64,000 nucleotides of DNA from Euphorbia lathyris (Eukaryota > Streptophyta > Magnoliopsida > Malpighiales > Euphorbiaceae), in contig NC_088916.1 of assembly GCF_963576675.1 (NCBI RefSeq), positions 9,005,001-9,069,000 of the forward strand. Direction: 5' to 3'. The position numbers were made by a program, and so were the translations under genes. Of this stretch, positions 43,583 through 55,362 are shown one piece after another. Within the stretch, counting starts at the first letter, position 1, and every line of letters starts with the position of its first letter. The notes under the pieces are model-generated. The model was given only the letters and a program-made list of their open reading frames with translations. It did no database searches and was not told the DNA's origin.

Positions 43583-45819
43583 TTCTCTCCTTCTTTAAAA
43601 GAATTCGGCACTGATTCGCCCTGTTTGAACTCCAAAGGACCATCCGGCTTCCATGGGCTAAGGTCACGGATGTTGAACGCTGGTGAGATTTTATCAAGCC
43701 AGTTCGGCAATGCTATATGATAGGCATTGGCATTGACCTTTTTGGTGATCTTATATGGTCCGTACTTCCTAGGCCGAAGCTTGCTACTTGCGGCGTTGGC
43801 GAGTCTCTCTTTGCCCAAATATACCATGACCTCATCCCCGACTTCAAACTGTAGGTCCCTGCGGTACTCATCCGCCTTAGCCTTTAATTTCTGATTTCTC
43901 TCCTCAAGAGTCTCTCTCACCTCTTGGTGCATCTGTACATAATCCTTGGCCAGCTGGTTGGCAGTCACGTTTCCTTTAGGGAGATGGGCTATATCAAGGA
44001 CGTGATTCGGGGTCTTTGTGTATACCACCTCAAATGGAGATCTCCCGGTTCCCGAATGTACAGAGCCGTTGTAGGCGAACTCAGCTTGGGCTAGAACCAC
44101 ATCCCACATCCTGGGCTTATCCTTACACTTGCTGCGCAGTAAGTTTCCCAAGGTTCTATTGACCACTTCTGTCTGTCCGTCTGTTTGAGGGTGGACGGTG
44201 GTACTAAACTTCAGAGACGTATCGAACAAAGCCCACAATGTCCGCCAGAAGTGACTGAGGAACTTCGTATCACGATCCGAGACAATGCTCTTAGGTACGC
44301 CATGTAGCCTGACAATCTCTTTGAAGAATAGCTTAGCAGTCGCTGAGGCATCATTAGTCTTGCGACATGGTATGAAGTGAGCCATCTTTGAAAACCCATC
44401 AACCACGATAAAGATGGAATCCATGCCCCTCTGAGTTCTGGGTAATCCTAGGGTAAAGTCCATGGACAGATCCTCCCATATGGTCTCTGGCACAGGCAAA
44501 GGTAACTGCAAGCCCGCATTTGTAGTGCGTCCCTTAGCGGTCTGGCAAACATAGCATCGTTCTACTAAGTAGGCAACATCTCTCCTCACCTTAGGCCAGA
44601 AATAGCGGGAACTCACTGCTTCATATGTCTTATCTCGCCTAAAATGCCCTCCCAGGGATCCGCCATGTAGATCCCGAACAACCTTCTCGCGAATGGAAGT
44701 GCAAGGTAGGCAAAGTTGGTTGCCCCTCATGAGATACTCATCCATCAGGTGAAACGCTCCATCCCCATGCTGGTTCTTACATTTTTCCCAGATACTACCA
44801 AAATCAGGATCCGCCAAGTATTCTCCTCGGATGTGTTCAAAACAATCTGTCTCCAGGTTTACTGTCTTGATTAGTGACACCCTTCGACTCAAGGCGTCCG
44901 CCACCTTGTTCTGTTTTCCAGCCTTGTGGATAAGCTTATAGGGAAACTTATCTACGAAGGCGGACCACCGGGCATGCATGGAGCTTCGAAGTTGCTTCTG
45001 ACTTCCCAGGTATTTGAGAGCTTGATGGTCAGTGTAGAGGATGAATTCTTTTCCCACCAAGTAATGTTCCCATACTTTCAACGCCCTCACTACAGCATAA
45101 AACTCTTGATCATACGTTGCCCACTTTTGTCGTGCCTCACAGAGCTTCTCATTAAAGTATGCAATGGGCCTCTTTTCTTGCATCAAGACACCACCAATCC
45201 CAATCCCACTGGCATCACACTCAACTTCAAACAGTTTATCAAAATCGGGATACGCCAGCACTGGCGCTGTACTCAACTTTTCCTTGATCAAAGCGAAGCT
45301 CTCTTCTTGGGCGTCCGCCCACTCGAACCCCTTTCCCTTCTTCAAACATTCCGTCAACGGGGCCACTATGGAACTGAAGTTCCTAATGAATCGGCGATAA
45401 AACGTTGCTAGCCCATGAAAACTCCTGATATCCCCCACGTTCCTCGGAATGGGCCATTCTCGGATGGCTCTTACCTTCTCCCCATCAACTTGGATTTCAT
45501 TTCCACTGACCACAAATCCAAGGAAAACCAGGCTCTCCATGACAAAGTCACACTTCTTGGTGTTGGCGTATAGTTGGTGTTTCCTTAACAGGTCAAATAC
45601 TGTCCGCAAGTGCTCCTCATGTTCCGCCAAGGTCTGGCTATGAATCAGAATATCATCAAAATACACAACTACGAATTTCCCAATCACTAGGCGAAGCACC
45701 TGATTCATCAGCCTCATAAAAGTACTGGGGGCGTTTGTCATCCCAAATGGCATAACTAACCATTCATACAATCCATCTCTCGTCTTGAAGGCGGTCTTCC
45801 ACTCATCCCAAGATCGGAT
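43459..45819 (-). pseudogene. Gag-pol, downstream part: RT, RNase H, integrase
   Basis: Downstream of the TGA at 45822-45820 the frame is open to 43459. [22 protein letters not shown] and [12 protein letters not shown] (about 45690-45650). RNase [42 protein letters not shown]. Integrase: zinc domain ending CYVCQTAKG (about 44530), catalytic [24 protein letters not shown] and [10 protein letters not shown] (Asp, Asp, Glu all present), and the C-terminal [20 protein letters not shown]. No chromodomain is recognisable. The tail after LSPWKPDG is short, acidic and partly encoded by the LTR. Only the upstream nonsense codon prevents a full polyprotein. Confidence 0.93.
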
Positions 45820-48111
45820 TCATATCTGATGATAACCACTCCTGAGATCAATCTTAGAGAAGACTCGAGATCCGCCAAGTTGGTCCAGCATGTCATCCAA
45901 CCTTGGAATCGGGAACTTGTACTTGATGGTGATCTTGTTAATAGCCCTACTGTCAACACACATCCGCCAAGACCCATCCTTCTTCAGTGTGAGTAAAGCT
46001 GGAACGGCGCAAGGGCTCATACTCTCCCTAACGTAGCCCATCTCGATGAGTTCCTCCACTTTCTGTCTCATGATGTCATTCTCCTTTGGGCTAATTCGAT
46101 AGTGTGGGAGGCTTGGTAAACTAGCCCCAGGCACAAGATCGATATGATGTTGGATGTCCCTCAAAGGCGGTAACCCACTTGGCAGTTCGTTAGGGAACAG
46201 ATCCTGATATTCGCCAAGTAGGCGGGTCACTTCATTCGGCATCTCCCTTTCATCCCTTTGGGCGGATTCGTGATTCGCCTTAACCATTACCACATACACC
46301 ATCTGGCTCTCTTCACATTCGCTGACAAACGATTTGTGTGTAGGACAGACTACCAAAGTAGATTTCTTGTTGGCCTTTGGCTCTCTCATCATTGGCGTAA
46401 GGACGAACTTCACCCCATCCTTCACAAATCTGTAAGTGTTCTCTCTTCCTGCATGGATGGCATTGTTATCAAACTGCCAGGGTCGGCCCAACAATAGGTG
46501 GCAGGCATCCATATCGACCACATCACAACAGACTTCATCACTGTAATCACCAATCACAATAGGTACCCTGCATCTCTGGGTCACCCTAAGCTCACCCACG
46601 TTTTTGATACATCCCACTCTATAAGGGTCGGGATGCGCCTCCGCCAACAACCCGAACTTCTGAACGGCGCTGCTACTCACAATGTTCTCTTGACTCCCAC
46701 TATCTATTATCACGTTGCATCGCCCACCTTTCACAAGACAGCGGGTCCTGAATAGGCGATGCCTCTGATCTCCCTCTACCCGACTGGAGACTAACAAACG
46801 CCGTACCACATGAATGGCGTATCTCTCTTCATCTGCCTCATCATCATCTTCTCCTAAGGGTTCACAAAATACTTCATCCCCTTCGTCATAGTCATCCTCA
46901 TATCTTTCCACCACGTTGGCGCTCTTCCTCCTAGGACATTCGTTGGATCTATGGCCAGGCTCATTGCACCGAAAACATTTGAAAGGTGCTGGCCTCGCAT
47001 ACGGATTGTTGCTCTTAGGTGGTATAGGTGCTTCCTTGTATGGCCTGGTATCTCCAACAGATCCCCTTCCCACACTGTTAACCTTGGCCCCACTGGCACT
47101 CGCCACCTGCTTGCCTTTGTCATAAGACCTCACGTGATCTCTTCCTCCAGGCGTATACTCAGTAGTGGCAGATCTCCTGGATCTCCCAGTGAGTTGGGAT
47201 TCAGCCTCGAGGGCTAAATTCCTAGCATCTTGTACTCGAATCACCATCTGTGTGCCAATACGATCCTGGATGTTGTATCTCAACCCTTCTAGATACCTAG
47301 AGGTCTTTTGGCTTTCAGTTTCTGACAAGTTGGCCCTCGCCGAAAGCCTCAAGAACTCGGAGGTATACTCATGAACACTTCGGGTCCCTTGAGAACATCC
47401 CCTGTAGGAGCTGTAAATATACTGTTCATAATCTGGCGGTAGGAACCGCTCCCTCAACATCGCCTTCATCCGTAGCCAAGATCGAATCGGATCTCTGCCC
47501 CCTCTTCTTCTCTCTTCCTTCATCTGATCCCACCAAACTGATGCGCCACCCTTCAGGCGATATGCCACCAGCCTTACTTTCCTCTCATCAGGAATCCCAG
47601 CATACTCAAAGAAACGTTCAACTTCCGATAACCAGTCTAAGAACCCCTCTATATCCAGTTCGCCTCCAAAAGACGGTAAGTCTATTTTTAGCTTAAAGGC
47701 ATCATCTCTATCAAAGTTCCCTAGACCTGGGTATCCCCTAGCAACCTCCACACGTCGGTTGTCAACAGGCCCAACATCCCTCATAGTCCTAACGGTATCA
47801 TCATTTCCGACACCCTCAAAGTCATCACTATCACTATCAGCGTTATGCACAATGACAAAGTTGGGTCTTCTTACCTCAGGATCCCTAGGACCCATTTGTG
47901 GAAGCGGTTGTTCAAGGGCTCCCTCCTTTCTCTGGGTCGATCCTCCCGCGGTTGGTCGGATTAGCGCCAGAACCTCCAGCTTGAAGTTTTCTAAGGAGGT
48001 GGTTAGCTCCAGGAACCGTTGATCGGTCTGCCTCTGCCGTTCATGGCTGGCTTGGATTTGCTCCGCGAGGTGCTCCCTCAATTCCTCATACCTCCGGTCA
48101 CTGGTTTCCAT
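45820..48111 (-). pseudogene. Gag-pol, upstream part: gag, protease, start of RT
   Basis: The likely start is ATG 48111, about 60 bp after the primer site; the open frame extends upstream to 48234 into the LTR but that part is probably untranslated. Gag has a coiled N-terminus and a capsid region ([37 protein letters not shown]), then a zinc knuckle [14 protein letters not shown] (about 46978-46937). Protease: [20 protein letters not shown] (about 46714-46660) and [12 protein letters not shown] begins near 46120 ([41 protein letters not shown]). It ends at TGA 45822-45820, in a segment where family members have Arg, consistent with CGA to TGA. Confidence 0.93.
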
Positions 48112-48173
48112 GGAATCTTGCGGTTGTCGGGGTTGAACTATTGCCAAAAGAAGTTTCGGGTCAGGAAACGATC

Positions 48174-48186
48174 GGCTCTGATACCA
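48174..48186 (-). other. tRNA-iMet primer-binding site
   Basis: Minus strand TGGTATCAGAGCC, two bases after the 5' LTR end. Confidence 0.9.
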
Positions 48187-48188
48187 AC

Positions 48189-48718
48189 TGATACAGATTG
48201 AAAGCGATAATGAAGGTTTTAATCGTAAACCCACGAAGATGTTCTTCTCTAGCTAAACTAGAAGGAGTGAATCCCAAGATAAAAGGTATTAAACCTTGAA
48301 TTCTCAAAGAGAATGAGTTGATTGATTAAAAGTTGCCGTCATTCTTACAAAATGAGGATTTAAATACTTCCCCTTTAATGGTAACAAAAGACTAGGATTA
48401 CCCCTACTAGGGTTACAATAAGACTATCCCTAAAAGGGTAAAATAGGTGATACGCCCCGACAACAGTACATTGGTACAGGTACGGATTGTCAGGGTTGTA
48501 GGTGAATTACTTCGGGAGGAAGTAAGCCTAGAGATCCGCCAGTAGGCCTAGAGATCCGCCCAGGGTAGATGTTGATGCGCCTTCTTGCGTACTCCTAGAT
48601 TCGCCCTACTTGCTTATCTTGGGGATCCGCCCTCCTAGGTACAACCTCCGTGGGTCTGATGTCTGGGGATCCGCCAGAGCGCGTGTGATCAGTGATCCCA
48701 GTTAGGATGTTCGAATCA
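48189..48718 (-). repeat. 5' LTR of the chromovirus-type element
   Basis: 530 bp. Differences from the 3' LTR are scattered substitutions, including the final bases (CGAATCA versus CGCATCA on the plus strand). Confidence 0.95.
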
Positions 48719-48723
48719 TATTG
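48719..48723. repeat. Target-site duplication, right copy
   Basis: TATTG, matching 43048-43052. Confidence 0.93.
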
Positions 48724-48779
48724 ACAAGGATTATAATACCTTTGTATTTTAAATGAAAACAGATAGTACATATTTTAAT

Positions 48780-49244
48780 TGCAATTTTCTGATATCTCAA
48801 CTTTGAAGATTTCTAAATCATCCAATAAGGTTGTTGCAGGTCCAAAATTCACAAATTTAGATGTGTGATAGGTCCATGCATAAGCTCAGGATGCCAAACA
48901 ATAGAAAAAACAAGTTTAAATGTGTAATTATATATGTATTAAACTTTTTATTATTATTTAAAGTGAAACCGCGGCATTGCATTTAAGTGGAACTACATTG
49001 TTTCACTTATTTTTTACATGAATCGCTGATAAAACCGTAGTTTCATTGAGAATAGCGCATCTGAGGTTTTAGTTCTGCCAATAGTTTTGATGTTAGTTGT
49101 CTGCTTCCAATCTTAACCACATACCATGGTGTAAAAAAAGAACAAATTGGAGATTTATATGATGTTGGAGCAATGGCGTTACAATCTTTACATTGATCAC
49201 CGATTTCATATATTCATTGAATGAGTGAAGGGAGAACTAAGTTT
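48780..49244. repeat. Module upstream of the translocator fragment, copy 1
   Basis: Matches 26300-26700 and 52640-53045 (CATTTAAGTGGAA, GTTTCACTTATTTTTTACATG). No coding signal. Confidence 0.7.
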
Positions 49245-49575
49245 CATCTCTTTGGATTTATAATGTGTCGGAGCTACGGCAGCAAGCGCTCTCAAGACTG
49301 TCATTCAAGGGATTTTGCTATCTTCTGAAGGGTAATAAATGATGATTTACTGGGGGAAGACTTCACTCAATGAACTTGTTAATGTATATGGAACCAGTAG
49401 CTACTGTATTTCTTATTTGTGCTGCCATTTTTTTTTATGGAAAGTGAAGTTCTTGGGACACAGTATGCGCGGTTCATAGTGTATCTTGTCTTTAATTCTT
49501 CTCTATTTATTTTGTGAATTTTGCCAATTTCTTGGTCAATAAACACATCAGCGCCTTAAAGCTCCAGGTACCTTT
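49245..49575 (+). pseudogene. Sugar-phosphate/phosphate translocator fragment, copy 1 (most decayed)
   Basis: Related by position and sequence to 53045-53372 and 55363-55685. A one-base loss in the VGA segment shifts the frame. Further on, FVNFANFLVNKHISALKLQV (about 49515-49573) is open and matches the family's FVN-TNFLV-KHTSALTLQV helix, with a splice-donor-like CAG/GTACC directly after. The GT...AG interval seen in the other copies has lost its AG here. Confidence 0.8.
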
Positions 49576-49884
49576 CAATTTCAAGAATTTCCATCACTTA
49601 TTTGTCTAGCGACACCAGAAATGTTATGTTAACGCACAGTGAAGAGATTTATGTGCTTGAATGCTCAAATTTGAGAAGCTTTTTATGCAATTTTACCAAA
49701 AATAAAAACATGATTGTTTTGTATGTTGGATATTGTTTAGTTTTAATACATTATCCTATCCTTTAAGGAATGAATCTGAAATCAAAATTTATTTGCAATA
49801 ATTTAGAAAAACTCTTCTAAATGAAATTGACTAGTGTAAATTAATGTCACTTTTGTGCTGAGAAATGCAAGCTGAAGTTTTTCC

Positions 49885-50050
49885 TCCATAGATTACCAAC
49901 TATATGGATGTCACTTTAGTTTGTTTTGTTACTACAACCCTTTATTTGTTGGGGGTACTAAAAAAGGAAGATGGGTATCGGCAAAAGCAAAACAACTCCA
50001 ATAAAGGGTTGTTCTCGACAGCCGGAAATGCACCACCAACAACAAACTAA
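49885..50050. repeat. Recurrent module R, copy 3, with 11-bp inverted ends
   Basis: CAACCCTTTAT (49935-49945) and ATAAAGGGTTG (50001-50011) are perfect inverted repeats 55 bp apart. This is the clearest of the five copies. Confidence 0.7.
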
Positions 50051-50599
50051 ACATATATTCTATCACAACAATAGGGAAAATGATGTTTTCATCTTCTCGG
50101 AACTGTTTAATCACTCTTTGTTGGTATAAATTCCCATCTAGGCGAAATTGAACATAACTCGGGGAAAGCTTATGCACATGACTACAACACATTCATTTTC
50201 TAAATTAAGTCAAATAGAAAAATAAGTCTGATATACTAGAACAAAAACCTTCCTACCCTATCGACCTCTCTTCGACTCAGACTCTCCAATCATAATTGAT
50301 AAACATCATCAGTCGTTTTTACAGAAACATCTAGGGAAGCATATAATGATCATTTGGAATTGGAAATTGAACATAACTTTGTGAAAGCTTGTGCATATGA
50401 CTGCAACATATTCATAATTGATAAACATCATCATTCTTCTACCCGGACTGTTTATTTTCTTTACCTAGTATCTATGCAACCAAAAAGGCGACCATTTATA
50501 CCTTTTTAAATGCCAATGTGGAAAGATACTTCTTCTGTGTTGCACCTTGTTTTCGAACTTGAAGGAGTTGCCAAAATTTGAAGCAATGGCAGTACATCA

Positions 50600-51160
50600 C
50601 AACTGATAGCATATTGTGGCTTCTGCTACAAAAGTTGTTCCATAGCCAACAACTTAGACCAATGCCGTTGAAAATGTCCAATCTCATCAAACTTCTTTTG
50701 TATTTGTTTGACCTTGATAGAAGAAGATGGATGATTCAATGCAGATCCAAGCCGACCAAAATTGGGGCTGCAACACGAACAAAAAATGGGGCCAATGCGG
50801 TCGAAAATGTCATCAACTCCGATAATAAGCTTTTTCCCCTCAAACTTCTTTTGTATTTCTTTAACCTTGATAGAAGAAGATGGATGATTCAATGCAGATC
50901 CAAGCCGACATATATGTGCAACCAAAATATTCAAGGACAATATGACCACGTTTTGATTCATAGTGTAGATCCAACATTCCGCTGCAACACGACAAAAAAT
51001 GAGGCCATAAATAATGCCTACAGAAACCATGATAAAACTTTGTAAGCATTAGGAGGAAGAAATGTGGGTAAGGAGTTGAATTCTCCCATCTCTGGGAAAC
51101 TTCTATCTATTCACTTTTACTCTGGATCAACCTTCAAGGATCCCACATAAATAACATCCA
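50600..51160 (-). pseudogene. TPS (class II) fragment T6, with internal tandem duplication
   Basis: From 51160 downward: DVIYVGSLKVDPE, a stop-rich stretch, PTFLPPN, KFYHGFCRHYLWP, then directly HFLSCCSGMLDLHYESKRGH and IVLEYFG, so the block between LWP and HFLSCC is missing as in the other copies. Next come SALNHPSSSIKVKEIQKKFE and GKKLIIGVDD. A second copy of the SSSIKVKQIQKKF segment follows, then WSKLLAMEQLL near 50640. The duplicated unit (about 50839-50911 versus 50693-50757) is a local tandem copy. Order and motifs match the TPS glucosyltransferase domain. It is not translatable. Module S lies just above 51170. Confidence 0.85.
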
Positions 51161-51169
51161 AATTTTGTA

Positions 51170-51375
51170 TGGGTTCATGACTATCTTCTACCACTTAAGA
51201 AGGATAGACGATATGCTGATTTATGAATGCAGTTTTTAAACATAAATGGGATCCTACCAATTCCATCTTGAGATATCAATGTCCAACACCGATGACATAT
51301 ACACAGTTGCTTCATTGTTTCCGGCCAGAAGGAGGGGTAGGTCATAGCAGGAGGGAGAAATCCACCCCTCAAAAC
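51170..51375 (-). repeat. Exon-like module S, copy joined to TPS T6
   Basis: Open on the minus strand for about 60 codons (ETMKQLCICHRCWTLISQDG). Ends in the shared AGTCATGAACCCATACAAAA immediately before the TPS segment. Confidence 0.5.
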
Positions 51376-51789
51376 GTGTTACTGCACCTTCTTTTCCTGC
51401 TTTAGGTAAGAAGTTCTTACTAAGAAAAGTTTAACCTAACATATTAAACACTAAGTCCACTTTCTATAGAACCTTTAGAACCAATTTCACCTTATTCCAA
51501 GCAACTCTAATTGTCTTATAAAAGGACCAATTTGTAATTTACCAATAGTAGTTAACCATTAGAATGTAAAAAGCCAAAATCAAGCGAGTCGCTCGATTGG
51601 GCTAAAATTTATATATCGGACAAGGACTAAATTTAATTCTAATGTTTGAACAGAAATACAAATTTAGACCTAACTTATGAAATATTGTAAATTTAACCCT
51701 AACGTTTTTAAACAAGATCAATTTTGGCCATGTGCTATCAAAAATTTGAAAAAACTGGTTTGATTGTTATTTAATGGCATAAACCATAT

Positions 51790-52254
51790 GCAGCCCCTGA
51801 ACTTGTCACTTTTAGTCATTTTGCCCCCCTGAACTTACGGGACGATCCATTTGCCCCTTCAACTATTTAAAATTGGTATTAACAATCACCTGTTTTCATT
51901 ATAACGGAAACAATTATGATATGTTCTCATTGCAAGCACTAAGGTCATAATATAAAGAGTTGTGCATTGCTAAAACAAGGTGCAAATGAGGCTAATATAC
52001 ACAAGTTTTCTTGTAGAAATTGCATATAGGGTTGTGCATTACTAAAACAAGCTGCAAACGATGTTACATATATGCAGACTGGTTCTAATATTTCCATGAA
52101 CTCTTGCACGTACTAATGTTGTAACTTCATTTTGTTTCAGTTATAATGAAAATAGGGGGTTACTAATACCACTTTTAAATAGTTGAGGGGGCAAATAGGT
52201 CGTCCAGTAAGTTCAGGGGGCAAAATGACTAAAAGTGACAAGTTCAGGGGTTGC
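51790..52254. mobile_element. Foldback-type MITE with long terminal inverted repeats, copy 2
   Basis: Ends GCAGCCCCTGAACTTG and, in reverse complement, GCAACCCCTGAACTTG. It matches the element at 25616-26068 along its length, including flanking array sequence on the left. The two copies may therefore descend from one insertion followed by duplication of the surrounding block. Confidence 0.85.
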
Positions 52255-52639
52255 GTTGTCACATCGGACTTTCCAAGCAAGTTTGTCAATAAATTGAAGC
52301 AGTACATTTTTTATTGGTTTTTTATAACTATATTAATAACACAATAAAATATAGTTCGATAAAAAAAATTGTGATTAACTTATTTATATCAGATTTAGTT
52401 TTTAGTATTTTTAACAGAATTTTTATAATTTTATTAGTAATATATTAAATATTTTAAACATAATTGATATTTGGAAGGTCTGAAGTAACAGTTAAATATC
52501 GGCTAGACCAGTTTTTTCTAATTTTTGATAACTTATGGCTAAAATCTATCTTGCTTGTTAGGACAAATTTGCATGATTGCATATGTTCTAAATCTACAGT
52601 TCACTTAAAACGTTGAGGTTAAATTTAATATTTATCCAT

Positions 52640-53044
52640 GTGAACTTTGAAGATTTCTAAATCATCAAATATGGGTGTTGCAGGTCGAACATTGACAAAT
52701 TTAGAGTGTGATAGGTACATGTATAAGCTCATATGCCAAACAATAAAATAAAAACTAGTTTAAATGTGTAATTATATGTATTGAACTTTTTATTGTTATT
52801 TAAAGTGAAACAGGCATTATTGCATTTAAGTGGAAATACATTGTTTCACTTATTTTTTTACATGAAATGTTGATAAAATGGTGCAGTTTCATTGAGATGA
52901 GCGCATCTGAGCTCCTGGCTCCGCAATAGTTTTGATAGCGCATCTGAATTCCCGGACTTTCAATCATAACCAAACACTTTTATTCTACTTTCAATCTTTT
53001 ACATTGATCACTGATTTCATATATTCATTGAATGAGTGAAGGGA
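52640..53044. repeat. Module upstream of the translocator fragment, copy 2
   Basis: Matches 26300-26700 and 48780-49244. Confidence 0.75.
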
Positions 53045-53372
53045 GAACCATGTTTCATCTCTTTGGATTTATAATGCGTGTTGGAGCTCTAGTAGCACGT
53101 GCTCTGAAGACAGTTGTTCAAGGGATTTTGCTATCTTCTGAAGGGTAATAAATGATGATTTACCAGGGAAAGACTTCACTCAATGAACTTATTAATATAT
53201 ATAGCACAAGTAGCTGTTGTATTTCCTTTTCCTGCTGCTGTTTTTTTTTATGGAAAGTGAAGTTCTTGGGATCACACCATAGTGTATCTAGTCTTTAATT
53301 CTTCTCGATTTATTTTGTGAATTTGGTCAATTTCTTCGTCAATAAACAAACCAGCGCTTAAAGCTCCAGGTA
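53045..53372 (+). pseudogene. Sugar-phosphate/phosphate translocator fragment, copy 2
   Basis: Opens [31 protein letters not shown], then a 22-nt GT...AG interval, then a frame encoding LHSMNLL and the following membrane helix, and later a TNFLV-like helix near 53325-53370. This order matches the C-terminal half of plant DMT/TPT-family translocators ([30 protein letters not shown]). These are plastid or Golgi membrane carriers exchanging sugar phosphates for phosphate. Only about 110 residues are represented; upstream and downstream exons are absent. Confidence 0.82.
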
Positions 53373-53649
53373 CCTTTCAATTTCAAAAAATTTCCATCAC
53401 TTATTTGTCTAGTGGCACTAAAAATGTTATGTTAAGGCATAGTCTAAAGAGATTTATATGCCTGAATGCTCAAATTTGAGAACTTTTTTATGCAATTTTA
53501 CTAAAAAGAAAAACATGATTGCTGTGTCAGTTGGAATGAATCTGAAATCAGAAATTTATGTGCAATAATTTAGAAACACTCCTCTAAATGAAATTGACTA
53601 GTGTAAATTAATGTCACTTTTGTACTAAGAAAAGCAAGCTGAAGTTTTT

Positions 53650-53870
53650 CCTCCATAGATTACGAAATACAAGGATGTCATTTTAGTTTGTTTTGTTACT
53701 ACAACCCTTTATTTGTTGAGATACTCCACAAATGAAGATGGGTATGGGCAGAGGCAAAACTACCCCTATAAAGGGTGGTTCTCGACCAGTGGAAATGCAC
53801 CAACCCAAACAAACTAAACATAGTGATATTATTAGTTGCAAATTATGAATGAGTTTGCGAATGATGTAGT
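53650..53870. repeat. Recurrent module R, copy 4
   Basis: Contains ACAACCCTTTATTTGTTGAG and CCCCTATAAAGGGTGGTT, with an added AACTAAACATAGTGATATTA tail shared with copy 5. Confidence 0.75.
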
Positions 53871-54129
53871 ATGTAGAAAATTTGAGAAATTTTGAGACAT
53901 TATATATCATAATTGGAAAAAGGTTACACCTTCCTTACTGATTTGAAGAATTTATTTTGCCTTTTTCTCAATTCCAGCTCTTTAAAGTTGAATTCTATTT
54001 TGAGTTTTCACAAGTCTGACTATAAGAAGAGACACCAGTCTGGGAATGAGAGAATTCAATTCGGTTGCCTGCTTTCAAGCTGATTCAACTTGGTATGTCT
54101 ATGACTCATTTGCATGTTTTCACCATTTT

Positions 54130-55130
54130 TCTTTGTGCACTGTCTTTGATGCATATTTTATAGCCATAAACTCAATGCATTTTTTGGTCAATTTTGAAAA
54201 TCTTTATGATTGGTTAAAGTTGAATGTCGTTGAGATTTGATCGATCAGATGAATGACAAACTCCCTAGATGGAATATCTTTAAGCAAATGCCTTTGATCT
54301 GCTACCACACAAGAAATGGAATATTTTAGATCATTGTATATTTCTTATCTCAAGACTCAGTATTATTGTTTTTTCTTGCAGGAGTTTAATCTCTAAAATT
54401 ACCAGTAGGCTTTAAACACCTTCTTTGGGTCAAAGGCAAGACATTGATTCTAACATTCAAACGAATCTCGCAACAATGATGTCAAGATCTTGCTTAAATT
54501 TTGTTCTAATGATATCAACACATAGCATATCAAAGAGGTCATTTTAGTAAACTATTTAATCACTTAGTATGTATAAGAAGTTATGTTCCTCTCTCAGTTG
54601 TGAAACATTTTTAAGTACAGTAGGAGTAATAATAGCTTCAGCTGCAATTCTGTTTTAATGATATCAACAATATGTGTTGAGAATGATAAATGACATAGCA
54701 TAACAAAGAGGTCATTTTAGTAAACTACTTCAATTTGACCTGTTATCATACTGGTATTTTTATGCCTATATATTGCTGATTCTTAGTAAGAATAGAACTG
54801 TTGACCATAATTGTTAAAGGCGTAAGGCGTAGGATCAAGGCGCAACCGCCTGATGAACACGAGGCGCAAGAAAACAAAAATATACTCTTTTACAATTATG
54901 GTTAAAGCACAAACCAAAAAAATACACTTATAACTACACAAATAAAACAAAACCACATAAAAACATAATACTAATTCATAAATGTAAAAAACACCAAGTT
55001 AAGTTTATACTTCACGGAGATATTAACATATATTTAACGTTTTAACCTAAGTACCTAACTAGTGCTATTAAACTAATGACCATTCAGTGTCACTTGAAAC
55101 TTTTTTATTTGTTCTTTTATATATCTGTAA
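54130..55130. repeat. Segment duplicated at 38050-38410 plus 42150-42550
   Basis: Here the two blocks are continuous. This copy lacks the copia/TPS insertion of the 38-42 kb copy and represents the uninterrupted arrangement. No protein was recognised in it. Confidence 0.8.
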
Positions 55131-55362
55131 CATTTGGACAAGTTCAGGGGTTTATTTGTGTATTAGGCCTTAATATATTGCATACTTACACTAAAAACGA
55201 ATAGAATAAACATATCCGAGTTTCTTCTTTCTTTGTGATTTCTTATGGCACTGCACATTTGAGGTAGGGGAATGATTTTCATAGATACATATTCTGAGTT
55301 GTTAACAATCTTTACATTGATCTCTGATTTCATATATTCATTGAATGAGTGAAGGGAGAACA

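Larger units (their letters stand above)
43053..48718 (-). mobile_element. Nearly intact Ty3/gypsy chromovirus-type retrotransposon, 5.67 kb
   Basis: The 530-bp LTRs at 43053-43582 and 48189-48718 (TGAT...ATCA) are flanked by a perfect 5-bp duplication TATTG (43048-43052 and 48719-48723). They differ at about ten positions. A tRNA-iMet primer site follows the 5' LTR. One gag-pol frame runs from about 48111 to 43459 with a single TGA (45822-45820). Domain order gag, protease, RT, RNase H, integrase is complete. The frame runs about 120 bp into the 3' LTR. The domain sequences suggest the chromovirus branch (CRM or a relative), but the clade needs a tree. Confidence 0.95.

Noticed and set aside
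44926..48201. Frames on the plus strand across the gag-pol region (for example 44926-45411, 46258-46755)
   Set aside because: Antisense shadows of an unmistakable gag-pol frame on the minus strand.
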